From positions 3,918,516 through 3,982,515 of the forward strand of contig NZ_BROD01000001.1 of assembly GCF_024345225.1 (NCBI RefSeq): a DNA stretch of 64,000 nt, in the 5' to 3' direction. The first letter of the stretch is position 1. Each line of letters opens with the position of its first letter. Both the position numbers and the translations under genes were made by a program. Under the pieces are notes generated by a model, which was not told the DNA's origin, searched no databases, and saw only the letters and a program-made list of their open reading frames with translations. The DNA is from Clostridium sp. TW13 (lineage in GTDB: Bacteria > Bacillota > Clostridia > Clostridiales > Clostridiaceae). Below are positions 34,553-45,495 of this stretch, piece by piece.

Positions 34553-34923
34553 AATTACATCCTCCCTAATTATTGCTTTAGGCACCTAGAAATAAACAAC
34601 AACTGTAAATATGCGACAGATATTTTTAGTTATACAAAGAAGCAGATTGCACATATAAACAGCTATCTCTTGATTCTGCTGATGTAGTATAAAGTCAAAT
34701 AGACGTATATATACTTACTTATTTTTTGAAGATGCCCTACCAAATCCATATCAATAATTTATATTCTTCTAACCCTATTAATATGTTCCATATATCGGTT
34801 CTATTGATTTAAATGTTTTTATTCCTTTATGAAAATAACCCGTAGTTATCAAATTCACTATTTTAAATCTTTGGTAAAAAATAACCTTAGTTAAAATAAA
34901 CTTTTTAACTAAGGTTTCTCTCA
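34553..34923. other. Intergenic region, no gene seen
   Basis: The 371 nt must hold the promoter of the CobW operon. I find no palindrome of Zur type and no riboswitch that I recognise. The right end holds the terminator of the next gene. Confidence 0.4.
34883..34917 (-). terminator. Terminator of the 34924 gene
   Basis: AACCTTAGTTAAAA (34883-34896) pairs with TTTTAACTAAGGTT a few bases on, leaving a loop of about 7 nt. It lies directly beyond the leftward stop. Confidence 0.8.
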
Positions 34924-35421
34924 TTAATTATTCTCATCTTGTTTAGGTGGTTCTTGAAGCATAAGACTTCTAAATCTTTGGTTTTTAGAATAGTAATTTT
35001 CCTCCAAATATTCATCTGCTCTTCTAAATCTATCTTTTCCATATAGCATCATTAGCATTACACAAACACTAGTTTTAAACCATGTAGCACAAAATGTATG
35101 ATCTAATAATAAATGATTGCTTGATTTATCTCCATTTGAAGCTTGTGATTCTTCATCACTGTTAAGCATATAATCAAAATGTGTAAACATATTTCCCATT
35201 ATATGATCTACAGCCTTTATATCATCATCAGCTAAATTCACAAAATAATATGACCATGCAAACAGTACATTTTCTTCAACTTGCAAACCAGCCACTTTAT
35301 GTCCATATGTTTCCTTAAAATACTTGGATAAAAATGTAGTTAATCTTTCTTCATTATTATAAAAGTTTTTTTCAAATAATTTTATATCATAAGCTATTAA
35401 CATTTCTACTTGTAGTTCCAT
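34924..35421 (-). CDS. Hypothetical protein, 165 aa
   Basis: I do not recognise this protein. It is soluble, acidic and mainly helical, with two cysteines in 'CATWFKTSVCVMLMML' near residue 115 and an acidic, proline-containing tail. There is no signal peptide. TaGGAGGGTG precedes the ATG. It lies downstream of tadA (83 nt gap) and may share its transcript. Confidence 0.6.
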   Translation of the reverse strand: MELQVEMLIAYDIKLFEKNFYNNEERLTTFLSKYFKETYGHKVAGLQVEENVLFAWSYYFVNLADDDIKAVDHIMGNMFTHFDYMLNSDEESQASNGDKSSNHLLLDHTFCATWFKTSVCVMLMMLYGKDRFRRADEYLEENYYSKNQRFRSLMLQEPPKQDENN

Positions 35422-35504
35422 CTCACCCTCCTATAAAATACTATATTTTATCCCCTCAATTATAATTTTATCACATTATACCAACTTGGAATATAGATAT
35501 TAAG

Positions 35505-35948
35505 CTACATTTTAACCCTTTTACGACTAAAAAAATCTTTCAATAAACTACTACATTCGTCATTATATTCCCATTTTACCCTCACAAAACTATTAAGATT
35601 CACATTATCCATTAAATTTACCACACTTCCGCAAGCCCCTGTAGTAGGATCAAAAGTTCCTATGTACAATTTAGATATCCTGCTTTGAAGAATTGCTCCT
35701 GCACACATTGGACACGGTTCAAGGGTTACATACATTTCACAACCATTAAGTCTCCAATTATTAAGTTTCTTTGCTGCCCGTTCTATTGCCAATATTTCTG
35801 CATGTGCAATTGGAGAATTTAAGTTTTCCCTTTCATTAAAGGCTGTACTTATTATCTCATTATCTTTTACTATTACTGCACCAACAGGTATCTCTCCTTT
35901 TTGCCCTGCTTTTTTTGCTTCTAAAATGGCTATATCCATAAAGTTCAT
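35505..35948 (-). CDS. tadA: tRNA(adenine-34) deaminase
   Basis: The 147-residue cytidine-deaminase-fold enzyme converts A34 of tRNA-Arg to inosine. The zinc site is 'HAEILAI' (His and catalytic Glu) and 'PCPMCAGAI' (two Cys). The 'NGCEMYVTLEPCPMC' context is typical of TadA. AAAGGAG lies 9 nt before the ATG. Confidence 0.93.
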   Translation of the reverse strand: MNFMDIAILEAKKAGQKGEIPVGAVIVKDNEIISTAFNERENLNSPIAHAEILAIERAAKKLNNWRLNGCEMYVTLEPCPMCAGAILQSRISKLYIGTFDPTTGACGSVVNLMDNVNLNSFVRVKWEYNDECSSLLKDFFSRKRVKM

Positions 35949-36051
35949 ATTAATATTCTCCTTTAAGATTTCTATACAATTAAAAGCTTATATAAACATC
36001 TTATATTATACAGTTACAGACCTTTGTTTTATATTAAATTTATATTATTTT

Positions 36052-36831
36052 TTATTTACATTTCATTCTATAATTACTCGCTGTCATACCAACAAACTTT
36101 TTAAACTGTCTCATAAAATGAACATCATTTTCATATCCACAAAGTTCTGCTATTTCCTTTATAGCATAATTAGTTTTTGAAAGATTATATTTTGCAAATT
36201 CAATCTTACTTGTAATTACATCAGCAATACAGGTTACATGAAAGGTTTGTTTATAAACTTCTTGAAAATAGGATGGACTTAAATTTACTTGTTTTGATAA
36301 TTCAGCCACGCTCCACTTAAGCTGGGGTGTACTATAAATCTTTGAGCGCAATGCTAATAACTCATAATAATGTCTATTATATTGCTTTCCCAATCCTTCG
36401 TCCTTTATTTGCTCACTTAATTTAGTAAATAATAGCTTTATTAATAAATCTATTGAACTGGACTTTTTTGTATTATTTGAAAAATACTCAAGAGAAATAT
36501 TCTCTAGCATTTTTGATATTTCTTTAGGATTAGTAAGCTTTATTATTGAATCAAAAGGTATACCTAAGCTATCAAAAAAGTACAAATCATTGTCCATATT
36601 AAAATGAATAAAGTCATTTATGTATGTACATTCATATGCGCCATAATGCTGAGAACTTTGAAAATTATAAATTATTACAGAATCCTTGTCTGCAAAAGTT
36701 TCAACACCATTTAAGTAGAACACTGCTGGAGTTTTTACAAATAAAAATAGATAATCTCCTGATCCATTTGGTCTTTTTAAACAAAAATATTTATCATGTG
36801 TATAATTTAATCCAAGTTTATTTATCTTCAT
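36052..36831 (-). CDS. AraC-family regulator, likely of the arabinofuranosidase gene
   Basis: The 259-residue protein has an N-terminal cupin-like sensing domain (to about 140) and a C-terminal AraC domain with two HTHs ('SVAELSKQVNLSPSYFQEVYK', shortened, and 'IKEIAELCGYENDVHFMRQF'). It is divergent from the GH51 arabinofuranosidase gene, with about 100 nt between them, so it most likely controls that gene in response to a sugar. The ligand is not known. Confidence 0.85.
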   Translation of the reverse strand: MKINKLGLNYTHDKYFCLKRPNGSGDYLFLFVKTPAVFYLNGVETFADKDSVIIYNFQSSQHYGAYECTYINDFIHFNMDNDLYFFDSLGIPFDSIIKLTNPKEISKMLENISLEYFSNNTKKSSSIDLLIKLLFTKLSEQIKDEGLGKQYNRHYYELLALRSKIYSTPQLKWSVAELSKQVNLSPSYFQEVYKQTFHVTCIADVITSKIEFAKYNLSKTNYAIKEIAELCGYENDVHFMRQFKKFVGMTASNYRMKCK

Positions 36832-36931
36832 ATTTTCTCCTAAAAAAGTATTATATATCAGCTTTAAAAATATAATAAATCAGTGTATTTCTACTGTCAA
36901 CAAGTTATCATAAGTTTGAGAGGTGATTTTT

Positions 36932-38416
36932 ATGACAACTTTAAAAATGATAATAAACGGAAACAATAAGAAAAGTAAAATTAATAAAGAAATATATGGA
37001 CATTTTTCAGAACATTTAGGCCGTTGCATATACGAAGGACTATATGTTGGTGAAAATTCAAAAATTCCTAATACAAATGGAATGAGAAATGATGTAGTTG
37101 AAGCATTAAAAGAAATTAAAATTCCTGTTTTACGTTGGCCAGGCGGTTGCTTTGCTGATGAATATCATTGGAAAGATGGTATTGGTCCTAAGGAATTAAG
37201 AAAAAAAATGATTAACACTCATTGGGGTGGACTTGTTGAAGATAATAGTTTTGGTACTCACGAGTTTTTTGAACTTTGTGAGCAGATTGGTTGTGAGCCT
37301 TACATTGCTGGAAATTTAGGTAGTGGTACAGTTCAAGAAATGGCAGAATGGATTGAATATATGACCTTTGATGGAGTTTCTCCTATGGCAAACTTAAGAA
37401 AACAAAACGGAAGAGAAAAACCATGGAAACTTAAGTACTTTGGTATAGGCAATGAAAATTGGGGTTGTGGAGGCTCAATGCAACCAGACTATTACGCAAA
37501 TGAATACAGACGTTATCAAACTTACTGCAGAAACTTCAGTGGCAATGAACTTTTCAAAATTGCTTGTGGTCCAAATAGCGATGATTATAATTGGACTGAT
37601 AAACTTCTATCTAACATAACACCTTACCATACAAAAGCTATTTCTTTGCATTATTACACAGTTCCTACTGGAGATTGGAATCATAAGGGCAAAGCTACAG
37701 AATTTGAAATCCATGAATATTATGAAACTATTAGAAGAACCTTATATATTGATGAACTTATCACTAAACACTGCGAAATAATGTCAAAGCATGATAAGAA
37801 TCATGAAATTGGACTTATAGTTGATGAATGGGGAACTTGGTATGATGTTGAAGACGGGACAAACCCAGGTTTCTTATATCAGCAAAACACTATGAGAGAT
37901 GCAATTGTAGCTGCTATAAACTTAAATATATTCAACCAACATTCTGATAGAGTTATTATGGCTAACATCGCTCAAGCAGTTAACGTACTTCAAGCTATAA
38001 TATTAACTGAAGGCAAGAAAATGATTAAGACTCCAACCTATCACGTGTTTAATATGTATAAAGAGCATCAAGATTCTACACTTATAGACAGCTTTGTTGA
38101 AAACAAAACTATAGAATATGATGCTAACTCTATCCCTTGTATTTCTCAATCTGTTTCAATTGACTTCCAAGGTAAAATGCACATTACAGTTTCAAATTGT
38201 TCTATTGATGAAGACTTTGAAGTTGAAAGCAATATACTAGGTTTTGATTTTTCAAGAGTGGCAGGAAAGGTACTAACAGCTAAAATGGATGCTCACAATA
38301 CCTTTGATGATCCAAATGCTATAGAACCACAGGCTTTTACTGACTTTAGAATCTTAAAAGATGGTTTAAAAATTAAACTACCTAAATGTAGTGTAGTTTC
38401 TATAACCCTTGAGTAA
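36932..38416 (+). CDS. Alpha-N-arabinofuranosidase, GH51
   Basis: The 494-residue enzyme has the GH51 (beta/alpha)8 layout. The acid/base glutamate is in '[11 protein letters not shown]' near residue 175 and the nucleophile glutamate in 'VDEWGTWYD' near 295. '[13 protein letters not shown]' is the family substrate-binding block. There is no signal peptide, so it acts on arabino-oligosaccharides already taken up. The ATG at 36932 has GAGAGGTG upstream; a GTG three codons earlier overlaps this site. It is divergent from an AraC regulator and overlaps the next gene by one base. Confidence 0.94.
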   Translation: MTTLKMIINGNNKKSKINKEIYGHFSEHLGRCIYEGLYVGENSKIPNTNGMRNDVVEALKEIKIPVLRWPGGCFADEYHWKDGIGPKELRKKMINTHWGGLVEDNSFGTHEFFELCEQIGCEPYIAGNLGSGTVQEMAEWIEYMTFDGVSPMANLRKQNGREKPWKLKYFGIGNENWGCGGSMQPDYYANEYRRYQTYCRNFSGNELFKIACGPNSDDYNWTDKLLSNITPYHTKAISLHYYTVPTGDWNHKGKATEFEIHEYYETIRRTLYIDELITKHCEIMSKHDKNHEIGLIVDEWGTWYDVEDGTNPGFLYQQNTMRDAIVAAINLNIFNQHSDRVIMANIAQAVNVLQAIILTEGKKMIKTPTYHVFNMYKEHQDSTLIDSFVENKTIEYDANSIPCISQSVSIDFQGKMHITVSNCSIDEDFEVESNILGFDFSRVAGKVLTAKMDAHNTFDDPNAIEPQAFTDFRILKDGLKIKLPKCSVVSITLE

Positions 38417-38667
38417 TGACTAAGTTTTGTAGAAAATGTCTGCTTTCAGAAAGTAATATTAAGCAATACTATGAAAATATAGTGGAATATATTAAAGTAA
38501 TGCCTATAGACATAAAAGCAGATGATGAAACTTATAAACACAGACTTTCTATATGCAAACAGTGCAATCATCTTATAAATGGAATGTGTGGTAAATGTGG
38601 CTGTTTTGTAGAATTAAGAGCTGCTAAAAAGATTAATTACTGCCCAAGTGAAGATGAACTTTGGTAA
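38416..38667 (+). CDS. DUF6171-like small zinc-ribbon protein
   Basis: The 83-residue protein has two cysteine clusters: 'FCRKCLL' at the N-terminus and 'CKQCNHLINGMCGKCGCF' in the middle, with a last Cys in 'NYCPSED'. This suggests one or two zinc sites. The start overlaps the arabinofuranosidase stop (TAATG) and has no ribosome site of its own, so it is translated by coupling. Why such a protein is tied to a glycosidase is not known. Confidence 0.75.
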   Translation: MTKFCRKCLLSESNIKQYYENIVEYIKVMPIDIKADDETYKHRLSICKQCNHLINGMCGKCGCFVELRAAKKINYCPSEDELW

Positions 38668-38738
38668 CCAGTATAGTTATATTTAATTGTTAGCCACAGT
38701 TATAGCAGATTATAATATATCTCATATGCATATAATAA

Positions 38739-38789
38739 AAAGAGATTACTGCAGAATTTTTGTTACAATTTATTCTTCAGTAATCTCTT
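38739..38789. terminator. Bidirectional terminator between convergent sugar genes
   Basis: AAGAGATTACTG (38739-38751) pairs with CAGTAATCTCTT (38778-38789), with A-rich and T-rich flanks. It lies between the DUF6171 gene and the GH1 gene. Confidence 0.8.
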
Positions 38790-38796
38790 CTATATT

Positions 38797-40293
<1,497 letters not shown>

Positions 40294-40325
40294 TCAGCTT
40301 ACTTTTATTTAGCATTTGCTAAAAT

Positions 40326-40388
40326 AAAAAGACCTAAGCTAATATCAAACACTTATAAATATAAGTTGTTTCATATTAATTTAGGTCT
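40326..40388 (-). terminator. Conditional terminator in the GH1 leader
   Basis: On the minus strand AGACCTAAATTAATATGAAA pairs with its partner near 40326-40350, giving a stem of more than 15 bp with small bulges, followed by TTTTTATTTT. Its first arm shares the AGACCT with the RAT element just upstream, so the two structures exclude each other. Confidence 0.85.
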
Positions 40389-40412
40389 CGCCTGCTTAAC
40401 CAGTAACAATCC
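40384..40412 (-). promoter_or_regulatory. Ribonucleic antiterminator (RAT) for a BglG/LicT-family protein
   Basis: The minus strand shows the RAT consensus over 29 nt: GGATTGTTACTG, a short loop, then GCAGGCGAGACC. This is the binding site of LicT/BglG-type antiterminators controlled by PTS phosphorylation. It overlaps the terminator stem, so bound LicT would let RNA polymerase read into the GH1 gene. The regulator itself is not in the window. Confidence 0.9.
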
Positions 40413-40440
40413 TGAAATTGTTTTCTATTTTAATAACATA

Positions 40441-40469
40441 ATAATAACATGACGGTAAAGTTTTATCAA
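40441..40469 (-). promoter_or_regulatory. SigA-type promoter of the GH1 gene
   Basis: On the minus strand TTGATA (40464-40469) and TATTAT (40441-40446) are 17 nt apart, about 30 nt before the RAT element. Confidence 0.65.
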
Positions 40470-40474
40470 CAAAA

Positions 40475-40518
40475 ATTAGGCTGTTTCACGCTACAAATAA
40501 GTTTGAAACAGCCTAATA
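40475..40518 (-). terminator. Terminator of the 40522 gene
   Basis: TTAGGCTGTTTCA (from 40477) pairs with TGAAACAGCCTAA (to 40516) around a loop of about 14 nt, directly past the leftward stop. Confidence 0.8.
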
Positions 40519-40521
40519 TTG

Positions 40522-41580
40522 TTATTTAATATTAATTATCTTATACATTCCTTTTTTTGTTGTAACATCATAACCTGAAACTGTTAAGTGCTTATCATCA
40601 TATACATAAAGCCCATTCATGTTCTTATTTACTTGATACTTCTTTACCAAAACATCATTTTCTATCTTATAAACAAATCCATCTTTCATTATCCACATAT
40701 TATTATTTATATCCATTGATATTAAGTTAAAAGGAAGCTTTGAAGATACATTAATAATTTTGTTTCCTACAGGATTAACTTGATTATTAACTATTTTTAT
40801 TTTCTGCAAAGCAATATTATACCCACTTTGCGAAGACTGGAGAACTTTTAAATACATGCCATTCTTATTAATATATATATTTGAATAACCTCGTCCATAT
40901 AATTTCTTAAGGTTATTACTAAATTCATATTTATAACTAGATTTATCTGGATTTATGACAATTAACTTATTTCCAGAACTTATATAATATAGACTATCCT
41001 TATAAACACAGGAGTTGTATACTAATGAATAATACTGCTCTTTATCAACCTCATATATACTTAAATTAGAACTAACGAAACCCATCTTATTAACATATTG
41101 TTTATCTTTATTAAAATACCCAACAATGTATACACTCCACTTTATGTTTCCTGTTGATCTAATAGGTATTATTCTCTTAGTCGTTACATTATACTGCTTG
41201 TACTTTGCAATAATTAAATTCTTTTCTTTAATATATGTATTATCATTATCCAATGAAGAAATTTTTCCTGTTTCAAGATTGAATATACTATTCGTTGAAC
41301 TATTAAAAAATTGCTTATCAGATATTTGATTATATGAATCAAAGTTTTTGACAGTACTTGTTTTCCCATTATTAAAATATAAAGTTCCCTTATTAGTATT
41401 TAGTAATGTTTTATCTTTGTACTGCATCCCTGCTCTAACATAAGCTTCACTATAATCTAAATACTTGGGAACAGCATTAGTGGCAGCTTGTACTGTTTTA
41501 ACTAATGAACTCATAGGCAGCACTGTCATTGTAAAGCAGTAAACTAACAATATTCCTACTATTTTTTTTAGTTTTGACAT
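40522..41580 (-). CDS. Hypothetical secreted protein with beta-propeller-like repeats
   Basis: The 352-residue protein has a clear Sec signal peptide (basic start, hydrophobic core 7-25, 'TVQAAT' cleavage near residue 33). The mature part has regularly spaced 'Y.....N..LY......' and 'I......G.Y......' strands, which looks like a beta-propeller of the DUF5050 or kelch kind. I do not recognise a catalytic motif. It is exported and probably free or wall-bound. It is followed by its own terminator; the gene upstream (41722) is on the same strand. Confidence 0.6.
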   Translation of the reverse strand: MSKLKKIVGILLVYCFTMTVLPMSSLVKTVQAATNAVPKYLDYSEAYVRAGMQYKDKTLLNTNKGTLYFNNGKTSTVKNFDSYNQISDKQFFNSSTNSIFNLETGKISSLDNDNTYIKEKNLIIAKYKQYNVTTKRIIPIRSTGNIKWSVYIVGYFNKDKQYVNKMGFVSSNLSIYEVDKEQYYSLVYNSCVYKDSLYYISSGNKLIVINPDKSSYKYEFSNNLKKLYGRGYSNIYINKNGMYLKVLQSSQSGYNIALQKIKIVNNQVNPVGNKIINVSSKLPFNLISMDINNNMWIMKDGFVYKIENDVLVKKYQVNKNMNGLYVYDDKHLTVSGYDVTTKKGMYKIINIK

Positions 41581-41721
41581 AAAAAATCCCCCTTATAATA
41601 AAATTATTTATGCTAATTTTACCATAGGGAGATAGGCAAGCCAAGCCAATACTTGGTGGAAATTTTGTCCAAAATATTTTATTCGTATTTATCATTTGCA
41701 TTTAAATTGAATTAATCCAAC

Positions 41722-43449
41722 TCACATCTTTAAAGTCTCCTCTAAAGAATCCTTTATCTGGTTTTTAATATACTTTGCTCTAAAGCTTCTGCCAATATAC
41801 GCATTTTTAAAAATTTCATTTAACTTAAAATAAACACTCTTATCTTCATTACTATATTTATAAGCTTCTTTATAGCTCTCAAAGTTATATTTTTCATCCT
41901 CTACAAGCTCTAATCTTAAACCTTTAGCCCTAGAATCATTCATTTTCTCATATACGTAAGCCAAATTCCACTTTAACATTATATTTTCTTTATTAGCATT
42001 CAATCCATTAATTAAAGCATCTTTGGCAATTAATAACTTCTTCCGCTCGAGCTCGTTACCATTAATATCTTTAATAAAAGAATCACTTCTAGATTGATAT
42101 ATTCTCCAATCATTAAATAAATTTATATTTGTTACAATTTGGCTAATATTAAACTTTTCATACATTATAGCTAAATATGAGGTTCTTAATATGCTTTCAT
42201 TAAAGATTATTATACAAGATAATATTATCATGCAGCATAATATAATTTTATATCTTACCTTGGTATCCTCCTTAACCTCTACATTTTTATTTCTGCATAT
42301 CACGACAAATAGTAAAAGAATTATTATACTTGAATAAGCAAAATCAAAATCTAGCAAGGAATGAATAAACACTATTAATAGCACAGCCAACTCATCAATT
42401 TTTCTTTTCTTAAGTAATATTATTGATCCATATACTATTATTACTATTAACGCAATGCCACCAACAATGCCTAATTCAAATGATGTATGTAAGATTGAAT
42501 TATGAATATACTTTATATCATAAAATCCACTTTGAATTTTAAATTGCTTATATTCAAAAGTATTTATCCCATGTCCTACAAAATTAAGATTTCTTATAAC
42601 ATCTTCAAATGTAAGAAGTCTTTCTTGAAATGATCCATTACTAATACTTATATTCTCTATTCTCTGAAATGTATTTATTTTTGAAACTATAGTAAATGAT
42701 GCAATAATAAGCAGCATAATTACCCATGAAATTTTTTTGTTTTTAAAACCTTTGAATTCCAAAAACAAATAAAATATAACTGGCAAAATGGTTATTCCTA
42801 CTATGGGTATATTCTCTATTAGAGTAAAAACTATTAGTGAAGCTATAAAGGTTTCTGATAGCACCATTTCTCTTCTTCTAAATTCTATGTATACTATATT
42901 GATCAATAACAAGATTAAAGTTGTTCTCGAGCCAGTAAATAATATAGTTATTATGTATATAATGTTTAAAATTTCAGAAAATTTCTCTGTATTATACCTA
43001 CAATTGATATTTATAAACATAAGCATTAACAGTGCATAACTATTAGCATAACCCAAGTTTCCATATACCCTTGCACCATAGTATACTCCTACATAAAATA
43101 TATAACCCAAGGCTACTACTGCTGAAATTATCAATGTTATATTTATATCCTTATTTTTTATATTTTCACTCATTGCTTTGAATACAAGATAATAAATAGG
43201 TATAATAACATAAAAACTCATTGAACCTATTTGATCTATTTTCATTCCATTAATTATAATAGAAACAATGCTGCAAATAACTAAACTTAAAGTCATTATA
43301 ATAAAACTCTTATTAATAGACTTTGGTCTATTTTTACACAAAAAAATAACTCCAAGTAAAATCAATATCCAATTAGATAAATTATATCCAAGCATAGTTA
43401 CAGGAATAACTGCAACTATAACTAAAATAATAGTGTTAAAAATCGTCAT
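41722..43449 (-). CDS. O-antigen ligase / Wzy-like polytopic membrane protein
   Basis: The 575-residue protein has about twelve membrane helices. A large loop in the middle carries 'GHGINTFEYKQF' and 'YIHNSILHTSFELGIVGG', the Wzy/WaaL (PF04932) signature with a conserved His. 'TGSRTTLILLLIN' is another family block. The last ~120 residues are soluble and TPR-like. It probably joins or polymerises glycan chains at the membrane. Its place just downstream of the carrier-protein cluster but after strong hairpins suggests it is separate. Confidence 0.8.
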   Translation of the reverse strand: MTIFNTIILVIVAVIPVTMLGYNLSNWILILLGVIFLCKNRPKSINKSFIIMTLSLVICSIVSIIINGMKIDQIGSMSFYVIIPIYYLVFKAMSENIKNKDINITLIISAVVALGYIFYVGVYYGARVYGNLGYANSYALLMLMFININCRYNTEKFSEILNIIYIITILFTGSRTTLILLLINIVYIEFRRREMVLSETFIASLIVFTLIENIPIVGITILPVIFYLFLEFKGFKNKKISWVIMLLIIASFTIVSKINTFQRIENISISNGSFQERLLTFEDVIRNLNFVGHGINTFEYKQFKIQSGFYDIKYIHNSILHTSFELGIVGGIALIVIIVYGSIILLKKRKIDELAVLLIVFIHSLLDFDFAYSSIIILLLFVVICRNKNVEVKEDTKVRYKIILCCMIILSCIIIFNESILRTSYLAIMYEKFNISQIVTNINLFNDWRIYQSRSDSFIKDINGNELERKKLLIAKDALINGLNANKENIMLKWNLAYVYEKMNDSRAKGLRLELVEDEKYNFESYKEAYKYSNEDKSVYFKLNEIFKNAYIGRSFRAKYIKNQIKDSLEETLKM

Positions 43450-43510
43450 AGCATCTCCTTAATTGAAAATTTATCTCTAATATTTATTAGATTTTTCGTA
43501 AAATAAAAAA

Positions 43511-43584
43511 GAAACTGTAACACTATTTGACATACTCTTTAATAAATTATAAAAAAGTGTGTCAAATTTGTATTAAACAGCTTC
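43511..43584 (-). terminator. Long terminator at the end of the biosynthetic cluster
   Basis: The arms (from GAAACTGT at 43511 to ACAGCTTC at 43584) pair over about 30 positions with some mismatches, including ATTTGACATAC with GTGTGTCAAAT. On the minus strand TTTTTTATTT follows. Confidence 0.7.
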
Positions 43585-43748
43585 TTCAAATCATACAAAT
43601 CTTATTATTACTTAATTTTTCATAACAGCCCTTTCCAAACAGAAGGATAAAACTTGTAATTTATTATATAATCTTTTTGTTGGCGTAATAATATTTTACT
43701 ATAAATCTGAAACTTATTGGGTTTCAAATTTATTTTTTGTAATTTAAA

Positions 43749-43783
43749 GAGGCTGGGTACTAATTACTTAGTGTTACAGCCTC
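43749..43783 (-). terminator. Second hairpin after the biosynthetic cluster
   Basis: GAGGCTG at 43749 and CAGCCTC near 43777-43783 close an imperfect hairpin; on the minus strand a TTTAAATT stretch follows. Confidence 0.5.
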
Positions 43784-43950
43784 ATTACCGTAAAACTTGT
43801 TTCATTAAAATGTTTTAAATCTCACTATAACATTTTAAGTCAAAACTATTAATATTCTTTATATTTCTAATCAAAATATAAAGAATGTACAAAAATATTT
43901 TCAAGTTATAAAGACGTTGATTTACATTCAATATTCATTTCAATGATAAA

Positions 43951-44187
43951 TCACTTATTGGTCTTATTTACAATCAACTGTTCAATATTATTTATATTAG
44001 TGAACATACTCCAATCTAAATCTTCTGCATCAAAAACGATATTAAATGTTTCTTCTATTTCAGTAACAATACTAATTAATGCCAAAGAATCTAAATTCAA
44101 ATCATCAATTAAGTTTAGTTCATCTGAAAAAATATAGTTTGGATTTTTACTATACTTGTCAATAATTGTTTTTAAAATTTCTCTCAT
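43951..44187 (-). CDS. Acyl carrier protein 2 of the biosynthetic cluster
   Basis: The 78-residue four-helix carrier has the phosphopantetheine attachment motif 'LNLDSLALISI', with the modified Ser at residue 34. 'DDLNLDS' and 'EIEETFNIVF' match the ACP fold. TAGGAGGT precedes the ATG. The gene follows the PaaK-like adenylating enzyme by 15 nt, so the enzyme is the likely loader of this carrier. No phosphopantetheinyl transferase is in the window, so activation must come from elsewhere. Confidence 0.9.
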   Translation of the reverse strand: MREILKTIIDKYSKNPNYIFSDELNLIDDLNLDSLALISIVTEIEETFNIVFDAEDLDWSMFTNINNIEQLIVNKTNK

Positions 44188-44202
44188 CTCTTCTTCTACC
44201 TC

Positions 44203-45495
44203 CTACAATAATTTATTCTCAAATATTTCATTTTTAAGAGCTCTATCATCATCTATAAATGGGTATTCATAAACAAATTCTACATTAAACTTATTAAATC
44301 CTTGAATATTATAAATAGAATTTTTAATAAATTCATCTTCAAATTTCTTCTTATATTGTTCATTAACTACAGCATATACGACAAGCTTATAGTCTTCTGT
44401 TTGAATTATTTTTATTTTTTGTATGTCAATGTATGACATATGAAAGTTGATATATCTAAGAATTTTTCTATATACTTCACTACCATAATAATCTGTATTA
44501 ACAAGTTTCTGCTTATCACGACCTGGTTGCAGTTCTATCCATGGAGCACAATTTCCACATTCACATTCACCATAATGCATCTTTCCTCTATCTCCTAAAT
44601 AATATTTGAAAAATGGCATACTAAGATGAGCATAACTAGTAACTATTACTTCTCCTACAATTCCTTCATCTCTAATAATTTTGCCATGATCATCAATCAA
44701 GTCTACCCTCAAATAATCATTATTAACGTGCATTTTACCACATTTACATTCATATGCAATATTCCAAAACTCTCTACAACCATATTGACTTAAAAAAGTT
44801 GCTGATTTAAAGACTTTTTTCATACTTTCAATCTCATCTGGAAATAATTTTTGACTAGTTGTTTCCACTAATTTAATAGGGATTCTCGATATTTGCTCAC
44901 CATAATTATTTTCTAAAATACTATCAAATAATTTTCTAATTTGTAATGCTGTTGCAAGCAACCACTTTGCTTCAGACTCGCCTAAATGCTTCATAATATT
45001 AAAGTGACTTTTTTTATTTACGTCTCTAAAGCACTTTTTTAAATATTCATCTCTAGGTTCCAAAAGAAGAAAACCATTATCCCATAATATTTCATCGGAA
45101 ACATTTCTTCTGCATTTCATTAGATATTTGGACTCAGTAAACTTTTCAATTTGATTTTTTAAAACCGTAAAGGGTTTTCCAGTTGTACCAGTTGTTGTTT
45201 CTAATATCCACTTTTTATTTCCATCAACTATTGTCCTATCATGATTCCAAGAAATATCAGACATATCATGAAATAACTTTAATAATTCATCTTGTCCTAA
45301 TTCTGATTTAAAATCAGAAACAATATATTCTCTCAAGTTATGTTCTACTTCAGCTTTATTAATAATAGGTAAACTGTCATAAATACTTTCTATATTTTCA
45401 AGATTAATATCAAAATCTTTAAAATATTCTTTAAAGTAAGGATTATTATTTTTTAGTTTATTAATCAAATTCAACAATCTTTCATTACTATTCAC
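44203..45495 (-). CDS. PaaK/CapK-like adenylate-forming enzyme
   Basis: The 430-residue protein has the acyl-adenylate phosphate-binding loop 'TTTGTTGKPFTVL' near residue 110. The C-rich region 'CKCGKMHVNNDYLRVD' and 'CECGNCAPWIELQPGRD' resembles CapK/phenylacetate-CoA ligase-like proteins with a zinc-binding patch. It starts at a GTG with AGAGGTG 7 nt upstream. It lies just before the second carrier gene, so it probably activates a carboxylic acid and passes it to that carrier. The substrate is unknown; CapK-type roles in surface polymers are an alternative. Confidence 0.82.
   Translation of the reverse strand: MNSNERLLNLINKLKNNNPYFKEYFKDFDINLENIESIYDSLPIINKAEVEHNLREYIVSDFKSELGQDELLKLFHDMSDISWNHDRTIVDGNKKWILETTTGTTGKPFTVLKNQIEKFTESKYLMKCRRNVSDEILWDNGFLLLEPRDEYLKKCFRDVNKKSHFNIMKHLGESEAKWLLATALQIRKLFDSILENNYGEQISRIPIKLVETTSQKLFPDEIESMKKVFKSATFLSQYGCREFWNIAYECKCGKMHVNNDYLRVDLIDDHGKIIRDEGIVGEVIVTSYAHLSMPFFKYYLGDRGKMHYGECECGNCAPWIELQPGRDKQKLVNTDYYGSEVYRKILRYINFHMSYIDIQKIKIIQTEDYKLVVYAVVNEQYKKKFEDEFIKNSIYNIQGFNKFNVEFVYEYPFIDDDRALKNEIFENKLL

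Larger units (their letters stand above)
43450..43950. other. Intergenic region with three hairpins, no gene
   Basis: The 501 nt after the last gene of the biosynthetic cluster contain three hairpins: 43511-43584, 43749-43783 and 43853-43886. I see no reading frame with a ribosome site. The region marks the left border of the biosynthetic cluster. Confidence 0.6.

Noticed and set aside
34350-34589. Plus-strand frame opposite the CobW gene
   Set aside because: It is fully antisense to a well-supported GTPase gene and rich in Ser/Ile/Phe, as expected for such shadows.
43853-43886. Hairpin after ACP2 as the main terminator
   Set aside because: The arms ATTCTTTATATT/AATATAAAGAAT are all A/T and lack a clear T-run; the longer hairpin at 43511-43584 is a better terminator.
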